Of a stretch of DNA of 64,000 bases, positions 1-12,700 are shown piece by piece; positions within the stretch are counted from its first letter, which is position 1; every line of letters begins with the position of its first letter. The stretch comes from Styela clava (lineage: Eukaryota > Chordata > Ascidiacea > Stolidobranchia > Styelidae), in contig NC_135260.1 of NCBI RefSeq assembly GCF_964204865.1, forward strand, positions 7,936,001 to 8,000,000. The letters run 5' to 3'. Under the pieces are notes generated by a model. The model saw only the letters and a program-made list of their open reading frames with translations, was not told the origin of the DNA and did no database searches. Made by a program: the position numbers and the translations under genes.

Positions 1-203
1 TGGTACTGTGGTAGAGTATTCCAGTACCGGCATTTAGTAGTCTCTAGTCTGTTTCTGCATTGTAGCATCAGCATAAAAATGCCTATTAATGTATTACGAG
101 ATTGCTATCATCGTCACAATGCCTTGAATTTAATTTTGAAATGTTGCATGTAAACTGTTTGACATGTTGACGAAATAAAATACTACTACTAGACTACTAC
201 GGC

Positions 204-655
204 TGATGGACAACTCGACTACACGGACAACTCACCAGAGACAACTCGACGACCTAGAGGCCTGGTGAGTTGTCGTCTTTTGGCATTTTCTACGGTGGTG
301 TTTTAGGTCTATAGAAATGCGTTTTTGATATTTTTAGTGCTCAAATGTTGAGAAAAATACATAAATATGCTCTAGAAAGCATTTTTATTTGTATGAGTGG
401 CTTATTTTGATCATGTTGTATGAATACAAATACAGTCTACAGGCGAAATTGGAGGTTAGCGAAGTTAGACTGTTGACTTATAGGACTGTGTTCGTTTAAT
501 TTTTTGAACTTTATTGGTATTAAATGTTTTGAATGAGCATCTTTAAATATATTAAAAACTTTTCCAAATGCCAAAAGACTGACAACTCACCAGGCCTCTA
601 GGTCGTCGAGTTGTCTCTGGTGCGTTGTCCGAGTAGTCGAGTTGTTCGCCTCCCA
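204..655. repeat. Fold-back (inverted-repeat) element with GACAACTC-rich arms
   Basis: The left arm (about 204-285) and right arm (about 568-655) are near-perfect reverse complements around a 280-bp AT-rich centre. Each arm carries repeated GACAACTC or its complement and the shared core GACCTAGAGGCCTGGTGAG. The flanks on both sides are TAC/ACT trinucleotide repeats. No open frame of note lies inside. It looks like a non-autonomous fold-back element; the family is not recognised. Confidence 0.75.
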
Positions 656-660
656 CTACT

Positions 661-1109
661 ACTACTACTATAGGCCTAAATATTACTGTATTGCCGGTAA
701 CATTATTTCTGAAACTATTACAGTATTACTACGTTGTTGCTGTTATTGCAGTATTGTTTAAGACTAACTTATCGGTATAGAATTTATCCCAATTTAACAT
801 CCTGGCCTCATGCTGATTTGTATATAAGTACCGTACCTTATAAGTTCATTTCCACTCCATACAGCTATACGGTATGGGTAATCAGCGTACAGGCGTAACA
901 GGCAATAAAATGATTGATAAAAACAAATAAATAAAAACTGATTATGAAATCAGGAGAGCAAAGGCAACCTTAGACAAGGTTTGAAACGTACAGCAGTACA
1001 GAATATAAGATGGAATGTTTTACCAAGAAGAAGTGTTATGTGTTCATCACCTGAAATTAATAAGTTACACACACACACAACCATAGAGAAGTTACAGAGT
1101 AGGAAAACA
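661..1109. other. Non-coding stretch upstream of the SINE and EIF4A3
   Basis: AT-rich sequence with TACTACTAC-type repeats at its left end and a short CA run near 1071-1080. I see no convincing exon, RNA gene or repeat end here. It may contain part of the EIF4A3 upstream region, but no core promoter element can be named with confidence. Confidence 0.4.
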
Positions 1110-1440
1110 GCGCAGACTGCCGCTCATTGTCAGATTCTGCTAAGCGTTAGGAATACGCTCGCAACTGCACTTCTGATTACTCTATGTGGGTTCGAATCCC
1201 ATGTGGGGAAGGTATGTGCGAGAGGAATGCTGAACTACTCGCCGCTGTAGGGTGGTTCACGTAACCGCTGGACGGTTACCAATTACAGAGTTAACGGCTT
1301 CCTCCATCATCAGGTACATAACAAACTAATCCCATACCCGACATGAAATACCTACTAACCGGACGAGAGACCGTGGTTCGCCTTATGGTTAAGCCTCCTT
1401 ATTGCCTTCCCCCGGGATAAATGTGTAAATCCCATCCTAA
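1110..1440 (+). mobile_element. tRNA-derived SINE, copy 1
   Basis: A Pol III B-box-like sequence GGTTCGAATCCC lies at 1189-1200, downstream of a tRNA-like head. The body that follows (AGGGTGGTTCAC..., CCCATACCCGACATG..., and a tail near CCCCGGGATAAAT) recurs at about 6815-7105, 8498-8700 and 14515-14720. Head plus shared body at several unlinked places is the signature of a tRNA-derived SINE. It ends about 85 bp before the EIF4A3 start codon, so it may contribute to the 5' UTR or promoter. Confidence 0.7.
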
Positions 1441-1525
1441 ATATTACACTATAAGCTACAACCATATATCAGTTCTCAGATAAAATCAAATTAACCTATA
1501 GTTGAGTAGTTTGGAGCATTCTGAG

Positions 1526-4500
1526 ATGGCAGGTCGAAATCAAGAAAGATCTGTCCAACGTCGTGTTGGAGGTCGAGGTGATAATGATTTGAGTAAGGTT
1601 GAATTCGAAACATCCGAAGAAGTTGATGTCACTCCAACATTCGACTCAATGGGATTACGGGATGATCTTCTGAGAGGAATTTATGCTTATGGTATGTGGG
1701 GTAATCATTTGAAACTTGAGTTTTGGGATTTTGAATGAACATTTAAATACAAAGCAATTCTGTTAAGATTGATTGGTATTAATCAAAATGCAGGTTCTTC
1801 CAACTCACATTGGTTAATTAAAACTTAACAACATTACTATCTGTATACAAATTTTTGAACACTTGGTGGGAAGGAGTAGGACTTTATACAAGTTCTCCAA
1901 AACTTGGATTTTTGGAATCTGGTTCACCTGGTGCAAACAGTGTAATGGTAACATATTAGCCTTGAAATACAACATGAAGTGTAAACTAGTTTTCTTTTAT
2001 CCCATGCATTTATAGATCTGCCTAAAGATTATATTCATTTGATTATTTATAACAAATTTCTCTTTTTAATTTTTGTGTTCATTCTTACATGGGTTTCTGG
2101 AATTTGATTTTGATATAGTTAGCTCCTTCATGATCCCCTGTAGAATCAGCAATGGTTGAGTAGTGATTCGAAAGCTATCTATTATTTTGATTTGTAAAAT
2201 CTGCTACTCACTAATCAGACGACTTTTTCAGGTTTTGAGAAACCATCAGCCATTCAACAGAGAGCTATCAAGCAAATTATGAAAGGCCGGGATGTGATCG
2301 CTCAGTAAGTTTTATTTTGTTGTCTTTTTTGTGTAACAATATTGAATATAGGTTATTACCTATTGCCTATAAATGTTGTACTAAAGTGATGACTTAAACT
2401 GAAAATACTGAAATAAAATTTTTAGATCTCAGTCTGGAACTGGTAAAACAGCAACATTTTCAATCTCATGTCTCCAAATGATCGATACTTCAATTAGAGA
2501 AACGCAAGCTCTTATTCTTGCTCCAACTAGAGAGCTCGCTCAACAAATACAAAAGGTGAGTGTAAACAAAGTAGAATATGACAACTTTTCATTAGAGATG
2601 GGCCAAGATTTCGATCTGGGCTCGGGTTAGAGTCGAATCCACGCATTTTTTGGACTTTGGATTTCGAGTCCACGTCATTTTTACCGAGTCTATAACCAAT
2701 TCTGTTTATAATAATTTGCACCTATGCTTGTATTTTTACCTCTATAAATCACAGTACATACCCTAACTGGTTAAAATTCGTTGTTAGATCTGCAACAATC
2801 TTCCTCGTATGATGTCGCGCCAGTCACCTTCAAACTATCTATCCTTTTTGGTATACATGTGTACATTAAAATATGTGTGAGCGCAATATTTTTGAGTTTT
2901 TGATTCGCCTAAAAATGAAACATACTCTGGATCAACCCAAGGGATCCCCAAGTGATTTCATCAATATCTCTTTTAAATCGAGTTTATTACAGGCAATCTT
3001 TTCCCTAAAAAGGAATAAATGAAAGCATGTAGAATTTTAGAACTTTTATATGTACTACTAAATTGCAAGCAGATGTACCTCATTGTATTGACGAGTGGCA
3101 TCTCTCCACCATTTGCGCTTGCGACATAGTAAGTGTACAGCTAGAAGTATCTGGAATTATGGGGAAGCATTGCAGTCAAAAGCTTTTTATTTTTCATATT
3201 GACATGACATGTAAGAATTGCTAAATAGCCGCCCAGAATTAACGGATGGTGATGGGCTGGAAATCCGGTTCATAACCAAGGCGCATATTGACCCACGTTC
3301 ACGTTTGTATTGTGGCCGCTAAAAAAGAGGGAAAATATATTTCTAAAATGATTCAACAGCTATCTGCAGAACTATTAGGCAAAAAATACGAGTTACTGCG
3401 TATGTTTGTGAGCGCACGTTGCTGTACCTATACAACCTATAGAAGAAGCCTTAACTGTGTTAATTATATTTTCACTGAGTAGAAAAAAAATTAATCTAGT
3501 TTGCTATGACCTTATTGCTATTATTAAATAACGAAAAAGCATCCAAACATTGAATAAGAGATTTTAAAGTAAATTTAATTTTTTTGTTTGTTTGTGTTTG
3601 GTCCAAGAGTTAAATAATACCTAATAAAGTCTAAAAATTTAAATAAGCATGTTTGTTATTCAAAAAGATTTCATTTACCATAATCTTATTAATTTAATCG
3701 TTCAATGATTTGTTTATAATCAAGACAAGTTTTATTTCTAGGTTATTCTTGCACTCGGCGATTACATGTCCGTTCAATGTCACTCTTGTATTGGTGGAAC
3801 CAACGTTGGAGAGGACATCAGAAAACTTGATTATGGTCAACACATAGTATCTGGAACACCTGGAAGAGTTTTTGGTTAGAAGTTTATATTAATCTTGAAC
3901 ACGAAGTGAACCTTTGGATTGTTTAGATAAGTTGTTGTTGTTGTTATTGTAGCAGTGATATTGTATAATGAAACTTATTATTGCAATTATTCAGCACAAA
4001 ACATTTTTTATTTAGACATGATAAGAAGAAGAAATCTTCGTACTCGTGCCATCAAACTTCTAATTCTTGATGAATCAGATGAAATGTTAAACAAAGGATT
4101 TAAAGAACAGATTTATGATGTTTACAGATATCTTCCACCAGCCATACAGGTTAATTGTTTACTCGATTGAAAATTTGCTTCCAATAAATAATAGAACATT
4201 TCTTGATTGTCGAGTCTTACGCAAGAACTAAGGTGTTGATATTTAGTTATGTATAACATATAAAATATTTCTGTTTTTTCTGATCGATAGACCTAGTTAC
4301 CCAAATTATTTATCTAGATCAGGTGAGGGGCGACTTTTCTTGCAGAAGTCGCATTCTGAATTTTTTGCATTGCATTGAAAAAGGTACTTAACTCTTCTCT
4401 GAATACTGGCATTCCTGGAAATTGTCTGTGATGTCACAGTTACTATGTCCATTTGCTATGCTGGTGACAAATTTATTTGTAGGTGATAAAATATAAACAT

Positions 4501-7500
4501 TTATATATATATATAACATTTCCACAATTCATAGTTTAGATATTTTAAATAAATCTAAATTCTGTATGTAGAAATTTTCTCCAAGAACAATATGCAGACG
4601 GTGGTTTCCCGTCCATGGTCTAAACTGTTTTGGCTTGAATACATGAATCATCCACTATGGCTTGGTGCTGCATTCAGGCCGTGCCGTGTCTTTCTGCAGT
4701 TGAGTACCATATTTTTTAATTTTGTTCTCTAGGTTTGTCTGATCAGTGCCACATTGCCACATGAAATCTTGGAGATGACGAACAAATTTATGACAGATCC
4801 TATAAGAATTTTAGTCAAACGGTGAGAATGAACCTGACGTTACTTTAATTCAATAATGCTGTTTTATTTGGTATTTGTACATGGTTATACTATTAATGAT
4901 TTTCGTAGATATTATTACTGTGAAATTTCTAACCATTTCAAAGATAGATGAGCGTGGACTGAAGAATTTGTACTTAGTTATGGGCTATGGCAGGGATGGC
5001 GAAACTTTTTCGATGAATGGGTCAAAAATTATGCAGGGATGGCGAAACTTTTTCGATGAATGGGTCAAAAATTATATTTTAATAGCGGAACAGAAGAGAG
5101 TGGGTCACAGATATTTAATCAATGTTTGTATCTATAAGAAACTTCTGAAGCAAATCTTATAAGCTTCTGTTGGTGTAGTTTTGGGATTATGCAGCACTTC
5201 TATTAGGGAGTTTTTATGGCCTTCGATTTTATGAAATTAAAGTATGAAAACACGCATATTAATTACCCCAAACGTTTAGGATGCAGAAAATTATTTTACG
5301 GTTTTAAATAGTTTGGAAGGAATTCCACTCTGATAGTGTTATATTTTTCGATCAGCTTTCCACCACATTTAGGCACTTTTACACTGTCCCATTGTTATTT
5401 CTAGGTTTTTATTTCAAGTCTGAGAGATTTTGTTTTCTCAACGGCATTGTAGGCGAGAAACTAATAAAATGCAAAGTAGCATCTAGTTCTCGTATAACCC
5501 CTAAAACAGTCTACAGATTCACCTCCGAAAGAGAAGACGTTGTGAGAAATCAACAGATCAATTGCACTGTTGTGTCATAAACGATGTCAGGGCCAATAGC
5601 TGAATAACAGTACACAGCGGCGTAGACATGCGTCCAAGATTAGGGGTTTTGAAAATTACCATACCGGTCTAAAAAATTAACAATTTGAATATGAGGGATC
5701 GCTGCCCCGACTTCCCAAATGACGGTACATTATAATAGTTTAGGTATTGTTATAGTTTAATAGGCCGGTTTTCTCAAATTTGATCACTGATATGTTAGCA
5801 TTTTTTTAAATTTTATTCGTGCCTTGGCGGGTCACAAATAAAACGCGGTGGGTCACTTTGTGACCCGCGAGTCAGTGGTTCGCCATCCCTGGGCTATGGA
5901 ATGACTCTCTTAAATCCTTTTTACAAGTCAAGATTGCATTTCGGAGGGCGGAAACTTCATAATGTGCACATTTATTTTTTGATATCATGAGAATCTTTCA
6001 ATTTCTAATTACTGGAGATACTCTGTCTAAATTTTTCATGCTATTTTCAGTTTCTGGCTCCTGCTGTTTGCTTTATCCCTTATCATATTTTTGAAAACAG
6101 TTAGTGCCACCTGTATTGATTTAATAAAAGTCTCATCTTGATTTGGTTTCTAATTTATTTAGCGAGTTTTATTTAAAAAGTTGGAGACAAAGCCTATTAT
6201 ACTAACGGGCATGTTCACTATTATATTGCTCGATTGTTTTTAGTTTCATAGGATCACTCATCAATTTCACTAAATCAGTTGATGATAGGTAATTTTGACG
6301 TTGGTTATTAAAAATTCCTCTTGTTTTTAAACAGTGATGAATTGACTTTGGAAGGAATAAAACAATTCTTTGTTGCTGTTGAAAAAGAAGAATGGAAGTT
6401 TGATACATTATGTGATCTCTACGATACTCTCACCATCACCCAAGCTGTCATTTTTTGTAATACTAAGCGTAAGGTTAGTACTTTGGGTATTCAAAGTAAA
6501 TTTAATTTTGATATGAAAACTTGGACATTCATGGCCCATCATCAAGTGGAGTTGGGAAACAGCTGTACTTGTGAATTCCACACACGATGGAAAATATATG
6601 ATGCTTCATTCTGAAATTGTTTCCAGTTTGGCATAGACTTTGCAGTTAATTTGACTCTAGTTAGGTTGGATGGTGGTTATGGACTGACTGTTGGCTTAAA
6701 GTTAAAAGATAAGATTAGAAAATATGATGCTGACATATTTGGGTAGAATTGATACCAATTGGCTATTTTGAACTCTTGCAGAATTTTTTCACAAGTACAC
6801 GTAGCCACATCTAGAGGGGCTCTGCATTTGTCGTGAGCTTAAAGAACATGCTTCCCATCGCACCTGCACAGGTCACAAGTTTGAATCCTGTGTGGGATAT
6901 TTATTTGAGAGGTTATTGCTACACTGAATCGCTGTCGGTTATGGCTCATTATGCCGTCAAGTTCATGCATATGGACCATTAACCAGTCAACTATTCCCAT
7001 ACCCAACATGCACTGATAACTGGGGGAGAAGCCATGGTTTGCCTATGATTAAACTGTCTCATCGGTATTCCTCTCCACTGGAATAAATATGAAAAATACT
7101 GAGAAAGTTAACCTAATTCTTTTGTTCAAAAGGTCGATTGGTTGACAGAGAAAATGCGTGAAGCAAACTTTACTGTATCGTCAATGCATGGTGACATGCC
7201 ACAGAAAGAAAGAACAGAAATTATGAAAGAATTTCGATCTGGTTCAAGGTGAATTTTTTGTACTTTTTGCATATTGAATCAAATATTATGCCTCGTGAAT
7301 TAATCGTGGTATTTGTTTGATGACAATGTAAATAAGAAAGGTTGAAAATAAAAATAAAAATTTTATGTTCTAAGTTTTCGTGGAAATATTTTTAACATTC
7401 CTTCTCCTAGTTTATATTTGAAATCAATTTGAAACAGAAGGCTTTGGACTGATTTCTGTTCTGTGCAGTTAGATTTAGTTCGATACTTAGTTAGATAGTG

Positions 7501-8759
7501 AATATTATGATTTCATAATTTGCTTCATTTACCCTTCATTTAGTCGGGTTCTCATCTCCACTGATGTATGGGCGAGAGGGCTTGATGTTCCACAGGTATC
7601 TTTGATTATCAACTATGATCTGCCAAACAATCGTGAATTGTACATTCATCGTATCGGTAGATCGGGGAGATATGGAAGAAAGGGTGTCGCCATCAACTTT
7701 GTGAAAAATGATGACATTCGTATCTTACGTGATATTGAACAGTACTACAGTACACAGATTGATGAAATGCCCATGAATGGTGAGTAATTCTGTTGTTTTT
7801 GATGCTATAAGAGTAAGTTGGTAGATTATTTGTTTGTTCTGTTCCAACGCTGTGGAGTCAAGAGTACGAAAATTTACCATCGATAGTCAAATTTTCTCAA
7901 GGAAAACTTTGCCTCGCGCAACTCTTCGTTTATACACTTATCAGGACCACTGCAAATCCAGAAACAGTTGATATGTATGAATAAACTCAAAAAAGATGTC
8001 TAAAAAATTAGTTTTACTTGAAAGTTATAATTAATGCTATATGTCACAGATCTATTCTAAGATAAGAATTGCAGCTACGGTATCTAAATTTTAGAAAGTG
8101 AAATATGGCTTATTCCACTGATTTACTAAAAAATACATACATATAGAATATTGGAAGTTGAAATTCACTTCAAAAATACAATTTAAATGTCTAAAGTAAC
8201 TGTAATCGAAATGATATCTGGAAATGAACCACGTAATTTCAGTGACTTGCAGTATGGCCAATGCTGTACGATTGTTAGGCGAGCTGACACTTGCGAGTCA
8301 GTCTTGGAAAATAATGTATTCTGTAGTGCTACCTTGGGATGTACGAGTACTGATATATTTCCATGCGGTTGCATAAAAATTTCTGAGACTACTGAACATT
8401 ATAAGTACTTTAGTTTTGAGAAATAATCTCTCCATATGGGAAATTTTCTATTCCAATCAAGGGTTATGCTGTTATGTGATTGAGAAAAGCTCACCCCATA
8501 AGCTTCTTAGGGTGGTTCACATAACCACTGGTTGATGACGGCTTCCTCCAAGTCCATGCTTCCGAAAATAACTGGCCCATTAATCCCATATCCGACATGC
8601 ACTGGTGACCAGACGAAAAGCCATGGTTCTGCATATGATTAAGCTGTCTCATCAACTTTCCTCTCCCCCGGGATGAATATGTAAATCTTATCCTATTCTT
8701 TTAGAAAAAGACGTTTTATATGATTCTCAATTTATATTACAGTTGCTGATTTAATCTGA
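1526..8759 (+). CDS. EIF4A3: Eukaryotic initiation factor 4A-III, DEAD-box RNA helicase of the exon junction complex
   Basis: Ten coding exons: 1526-1691, 2232-2304, 2426-2555, 3742-3874, 4016-4149, 4733-4821, 6335-6473, 7133-7248, 7544-7779, 8743-8759. They total 1233 nt, or 410 aa plus stop, the family length. All introns are GT-AG and every phase matches. In this family the protein clamps spliced RNA as the core of the exon junction complex, using ATP. Visible motifs in order are SGTGKT (Walker A), PTREL, GG, TPGR, DESD (motif II), SAT, the ARGLD helicase block and HRIGRSGR. The N terminus shares the [17 protein letters not shown] segment typical of eIF4A3 rather than eIF4A1/2. The start is the ATG at 1526; the frame is open a little upstream without an ATG. 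Motif II reads D-E-S-D, a departure from DEAD. The C terminus ends in VADLI. Introns 6, 7 and 9 hold a hAT element and SINE copies. Confidence 0.97.
4991..5891. mobile_element. hAT-type non-autonomous DNA transposon in EIF4A3 intron 6
   Basis: The ends are inverted: CAGGGATGGCGAA at the left and TTCGCCATCCCTG at the right. The element is flanked by a perfect 8-bp duplication GGCTATGG (4983-4990 and 5892-5899), the hAT target-site length. The first 43 bp, terminus included, are repeated in tandem (4991-5033 and 5034-5076). No transposase frame is visible. Confidence 0.9.
6815..7105 (+). mobile_element. tRNA-derived SINE, copy 2, in EIF4A3 intron 7
   Basis: A B-box-like GTTTGAATCC lies near 6879-6888. 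The downstream body shares CCCATACCCAACATGCACTG and the closing CTGGAATAAATATG region with the copies at 1110, 8498 and 14515. It ends about 30 bp before the exon 8 acceptor. Confidence 0.65.
8498..8700 (+). mobile_element. SINE, copy 3 (body only), in EIF4A3 intron 9
   Basis: This copy holds the 3' body of the SINE, from the AGGGTGGTTCAC block through CCCATATCCGACATGCACTG to the CCCCGGGATGAATATG tail. The tRNA-like head is missing. It ends about 40 bp upstream of the last EIF4A3 acceptor. Confidence 0.65.
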
Positions 8760-9264
8760 AGATGGAGGAGGTTGGAAACAAGAAAATGGTTGTTGAAAGC
8801 ACTGTACATTCGTTTGCAGTTGGATTGTAGTAGTATCTTGAATGATTGTCCATACATTGCTAGTATCTTGCATTTGATATGCCTAAATCCATAAGAAATG
8901 TGCTACTGTTTTTACTCTATTATGTGTATACAATCATTTTTAGTCTTGCTGAGATTTTTCACGTTTGAAATGGTTTAGTCGGCGCTTGTGAAAATACTTA
9001 ATTCATTTTATCCAAGAAATTTCCCCCATTTATTTTCGACTCGAGAATACATAGGCAGCGCTGTATTGAAGCATATTTAACTGCCTAATCATTAGTTTAT
9101 CAGGCTTTGAATATATCAGAGAATTTTAGCATATTTTTTTCAGTACCACGCCAAATTCTGAAAAATGGTTTTTACACTCTCTTCCGGTTACACTCCGAAA
9201 AAATTCTCTTTGAAGCTTCTAAATTATCGAGGATGGTATCATGTGGCTCTTGTATGAATTTGTA

Positions 9265-9270
9265 AATAAA
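9265..9270 (+). terminator. Candidate EIF4A3 polyadenylation signal
   Basis: AATAAA lies about 500 bp downstream of the EIF4A3 stop codon and just before a hAT element. It is the clearest canonical signal in the 3' flank. No transcript end supports it. Confidence 0.45.
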
Positions 9271-9304
9271 GTTGAAAAATCTGTATTTTGACTTGTTATA
9301 AAGT

Positions 9305-9742
9305 AGGGATGGCGAACCACTGACCCTTGGGTCAAAAAGTGACCCACCGTGCTTTGTCGGTGGCCCGGTGAGTGACGATTACATGCATAAACATGGAATG
9401 AAGTACACAACTGGAATCTGAAACAACAATGGTGCTGGATGGTTGTAACTTTTATATGAGAATATAATTCTCTCCGAAGTGATTTCCGTTTCTAAGTCTC
9501 CTCGTACCAATAAAGGATTTACCGTAACAATATATTCGTGTTTCTCGAGTGAATGTGATAGTTCCAGAAATCTCCTTAGTCTTGATATAAGTCAGCCTTT
9601 GTGAAGATCAAACTGTAAGATGCAGCAGCAAGTCGCTCATTGATGCAGACAATGTTCAAATATCTATCACCCATAGCCTGCTTCTACATAATTAAAAATA
9701 TAGTTTGTGACTCGTTCATTAAAAAGGGCTTGCCATCCCCGG
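9305..9742. mobile_element. hAT-type element between two convergent genes
   Basis: The left end AGGGATGGCGAACC and the right end GGCTTGCCATCCCC are imperfect inverted repeats, related to the ends of the element at 4991-5891. The flanks TATAAAGT and TATTAAGT form an 8-bp duplication with one mismatch. The right end lies only 18 bp from the stop codon of the fibrinogen-domain gene, so that gene's 3' UTR must run into the element. Confidence 0.75.
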
Positions 9743-9760
9743 TATTAAGTATGTTATTGG

Positions 9761-12700
9761 TCACATGGGATTTGGCTGAATTCTCATCTCGACGGATTTG
9801 AGAGAGTAAAAATCACCAAGCCATTTGGACCAGGCCACACCATCACCTTCGATGCCATTTGACGAGTTATAGTATCGTCCGTTCAGGTTTGCGTGGTAGC
9901 AACGTTTATACCACCAGCCTCCGTGGTACCTTTTAGCACAGTTTCCAAAATTTTCGTCATTTTCTCTGTCGTAAGTTGAAAACGATTGGCCGCTGTGGTA
10001 AGTCATACCGTCGTCGGCATTTCCCGAGTATCCGTATATCGCTATGGAAAAGTTGGAAGGCTCGTTTGCGATATAAAATGAGCTGCAAAAAAAAACGACA
10101 TTATAATAGTTTTAATTCTTACGAATTTAAAAATAAAATTTATTGATGAAAGTGTTATTAGGGGGACTATAGCTAAGTTTTTGAACGCGAGATGAAGATG
10201 TGTGTGTCCATTCAGTAGTTGCCTATCTTTATTGCCCACTATCAGTTCCCGTTATGTAAATCTAGGAATACCCTTACATCGTCAGCCGTAGATCTATCCC
10301 TTCATTTAAAAACATATTTAGGAATGAGTATTTACGTATTATATTTATAAACTATACTGTTCAAGTCACCACTTACGCCAGTGGTTCTCAACCTGTGGTA
10401 CCCGTACCACTAGTGGTAGGCGGGGGCTTTTCAATTGGTACGCGAGAAGCTTCGAATTATTGCAACAACCGACTTTTGATGTCGCTAAAATATGACAGAA
10501 ACGCTTTATGTATTAGCTGAATAGTTTATAGCGTTACCAGTCCTTCTGTTTATAGAGCGCTCTCGCCCGCTACTGCCCACCTTAAAGGAAACGAGGCGGG
10601 CATATTTTCGCCCGTTTTATTTGTTACGTCCACAATGCATCTGCATTGGGAAATAGGCAACGAAGAGAGAGTTTTGACTTCGGAAAGGTGGTTGACGCGT
10701 GTCGAGATACCATCACAAGGATGTTACTTTTATTATCTAATGCAGTGTTTTTCAACCTTTTTCGAGCCAAGGCACACTTTTTTCAGTGAGAAAATCCCGC
10801 GGCACCCCACCAGCTGAAAATATGGGGAAAAGACCTAATATTCACAATATAAGTGTTATATTGTTAATATAAGATTTTTAACATTGAAGAAAGATGTTGA
10901 ATAGGACATCCTGAATAGTAATCAAATAAAAACAAAGACAAAAAGAAAATCGCCATCTGATGCTGCCACGGTCTGATATAGAACAGTACTACATGATTAC
11001 TCTGCCGGGCGCCACACCGCATAGACACACAACTTGGGAAATTTCCCACGGCACCCCTGACAATATTTAACGGCACACCGGTGTGCCGCGGCACCCCGGT
11101 TGAAAAACACTGATCTAATGTATGTGTTGGCTGATCGGCATAATCTTGACTTTTGAGGTCAAATAATTTGAAGATTAGGTTAGGCAGTTCCGGATAGCGA
11201 CTGGCGCCGACCAAAGTGTACTTGTAAGAATTTTGCGATAATTCAGTGATGGCGATGATTAGAGCCTTTCAGCTCTGACGGTAAACGACGCAAATTCTCT
11301 CGTGATTTTGCACGCGATTATTACGTTGTTACTGCATATAATTAATAGGTTGAAACTTTGCACGAAGCTCTAAAAATGGATGTAGTGCCACATAAAATAC
11401 TACCATAGAGCGTTTCTTGTGCCATTGTTCCTCGCCACAAAAGCGATTTTGGCAGCGGTACGCGGCCATGGTAAAAACACAAAAGTGGTACGCGGTCAGT
11501 AAAAGGTTGAGAACCACTGACTTACGCAATACATCTTTTGGACCTCCTGAAGTATGCGCACCAAGATAGCGCACAGCCTGAACTCAGGGTGTGTACCAGG
11601 GCAGGGTTCAGGTTATACAACATCTTGGTGCGCATACTTCAGGAGTACCCATTTTTTTTTATCTCACCTGTATTCGGCTATTTTCGTGACATCCTCCCAA
11701 CTGGTCAACACTATTTGCAAGCGATAATTTTGCCCAGACGTCAGTAGATGGAGATTGCGTAGACCTGTGATAGTTTAAAAATGCTGCTTCTGACGTGCTA
11801 CTGATCCCGCGTTTAAAGGAGTCTATAGTTGTACGAATTTTTATACCCGAATTCAGTATATATATATAGTACATTGTAATGTTTGTAATAATGATCTTAC
11901 ATACTTTGAATACTGCAGTTATTGTCACCATAAACAGAAATTCTACGCCCTTCAATATAGATTTGTAATCACTAGTCCGACTTATGTATATTGTAGCCTA
12001 CCTATATATATATATACAACTGGTTCCGACAAACGTACAACTAAAAAATATTAGGTTACAGCCAGTGGTGAGATCTAAATTTTTGGCAGCCGGTTCCATC
12101 ACAGAAGTCATATTTTTCGGCCGGTTCCGTTATATGTTTTTTTAGTAAGGCTAACCGGTTCGCTGATCTCATAAAATTCCGCGAGACTGTTCTATAGAAC
12201 CGGTGCGAACCGACTGAATTCCACCACTGCATGGTTACAGCACTTCATTGATCTTTGAACTTCATGTTTATTGAAAATTATTAAATAGGTTGGATTATGT
12301 GATCCCAAAAATTTGAGTGTCAATTTTGTATTAATCATTAAGCATTACTCAGCCTGCATTTGAAATCTATGAGCTTCATCTATGTCAAGAATTGAAATAA
12401 AAATAATTACTAGATTTTGTATCAGGTTAAACTAATGAAAATTTTGTGAAATTCGAGATGAAACTAACTCACCAATCCAATATTCATCGCCTAGTTTTCC
12501 AAACCCACTTGCATAACTTTCCCAATCTCTATAGAAGCTGATAGTTCCATGCAGACGTCGTTGTATCACCTGATACCAATATTACAATTTATCAAATACA
12601 ATAGCCTAGTATATAGTATATATTTATATATATATATATATGTGTGTGTGAAATATCTCTTTATGTGCCGTATGATTTTCTCTATTGGTAGATTGCCCTG

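Noticed and set aside
1130-1205. tRNA-like segment with a B box
   Set aside because: No cloverleaf can be completed and the same body recurs at three other sites, so it is a SINE head, not a tRNA gene.
1502-1525. Upstream extension of the EIF4A3 frame
   Set aside because: The frame is open but lacks an ATG; the first ATG at 1526 gives the expected family length.
11659-11955. Minus-strand frame as the missing fibrinogen-domain exon
   Set aside because: A short stretch (ILNSGIKIRTTIDSF) looks vaguely suitable, but splice phases do not fit and flanking residues are not domain-like.
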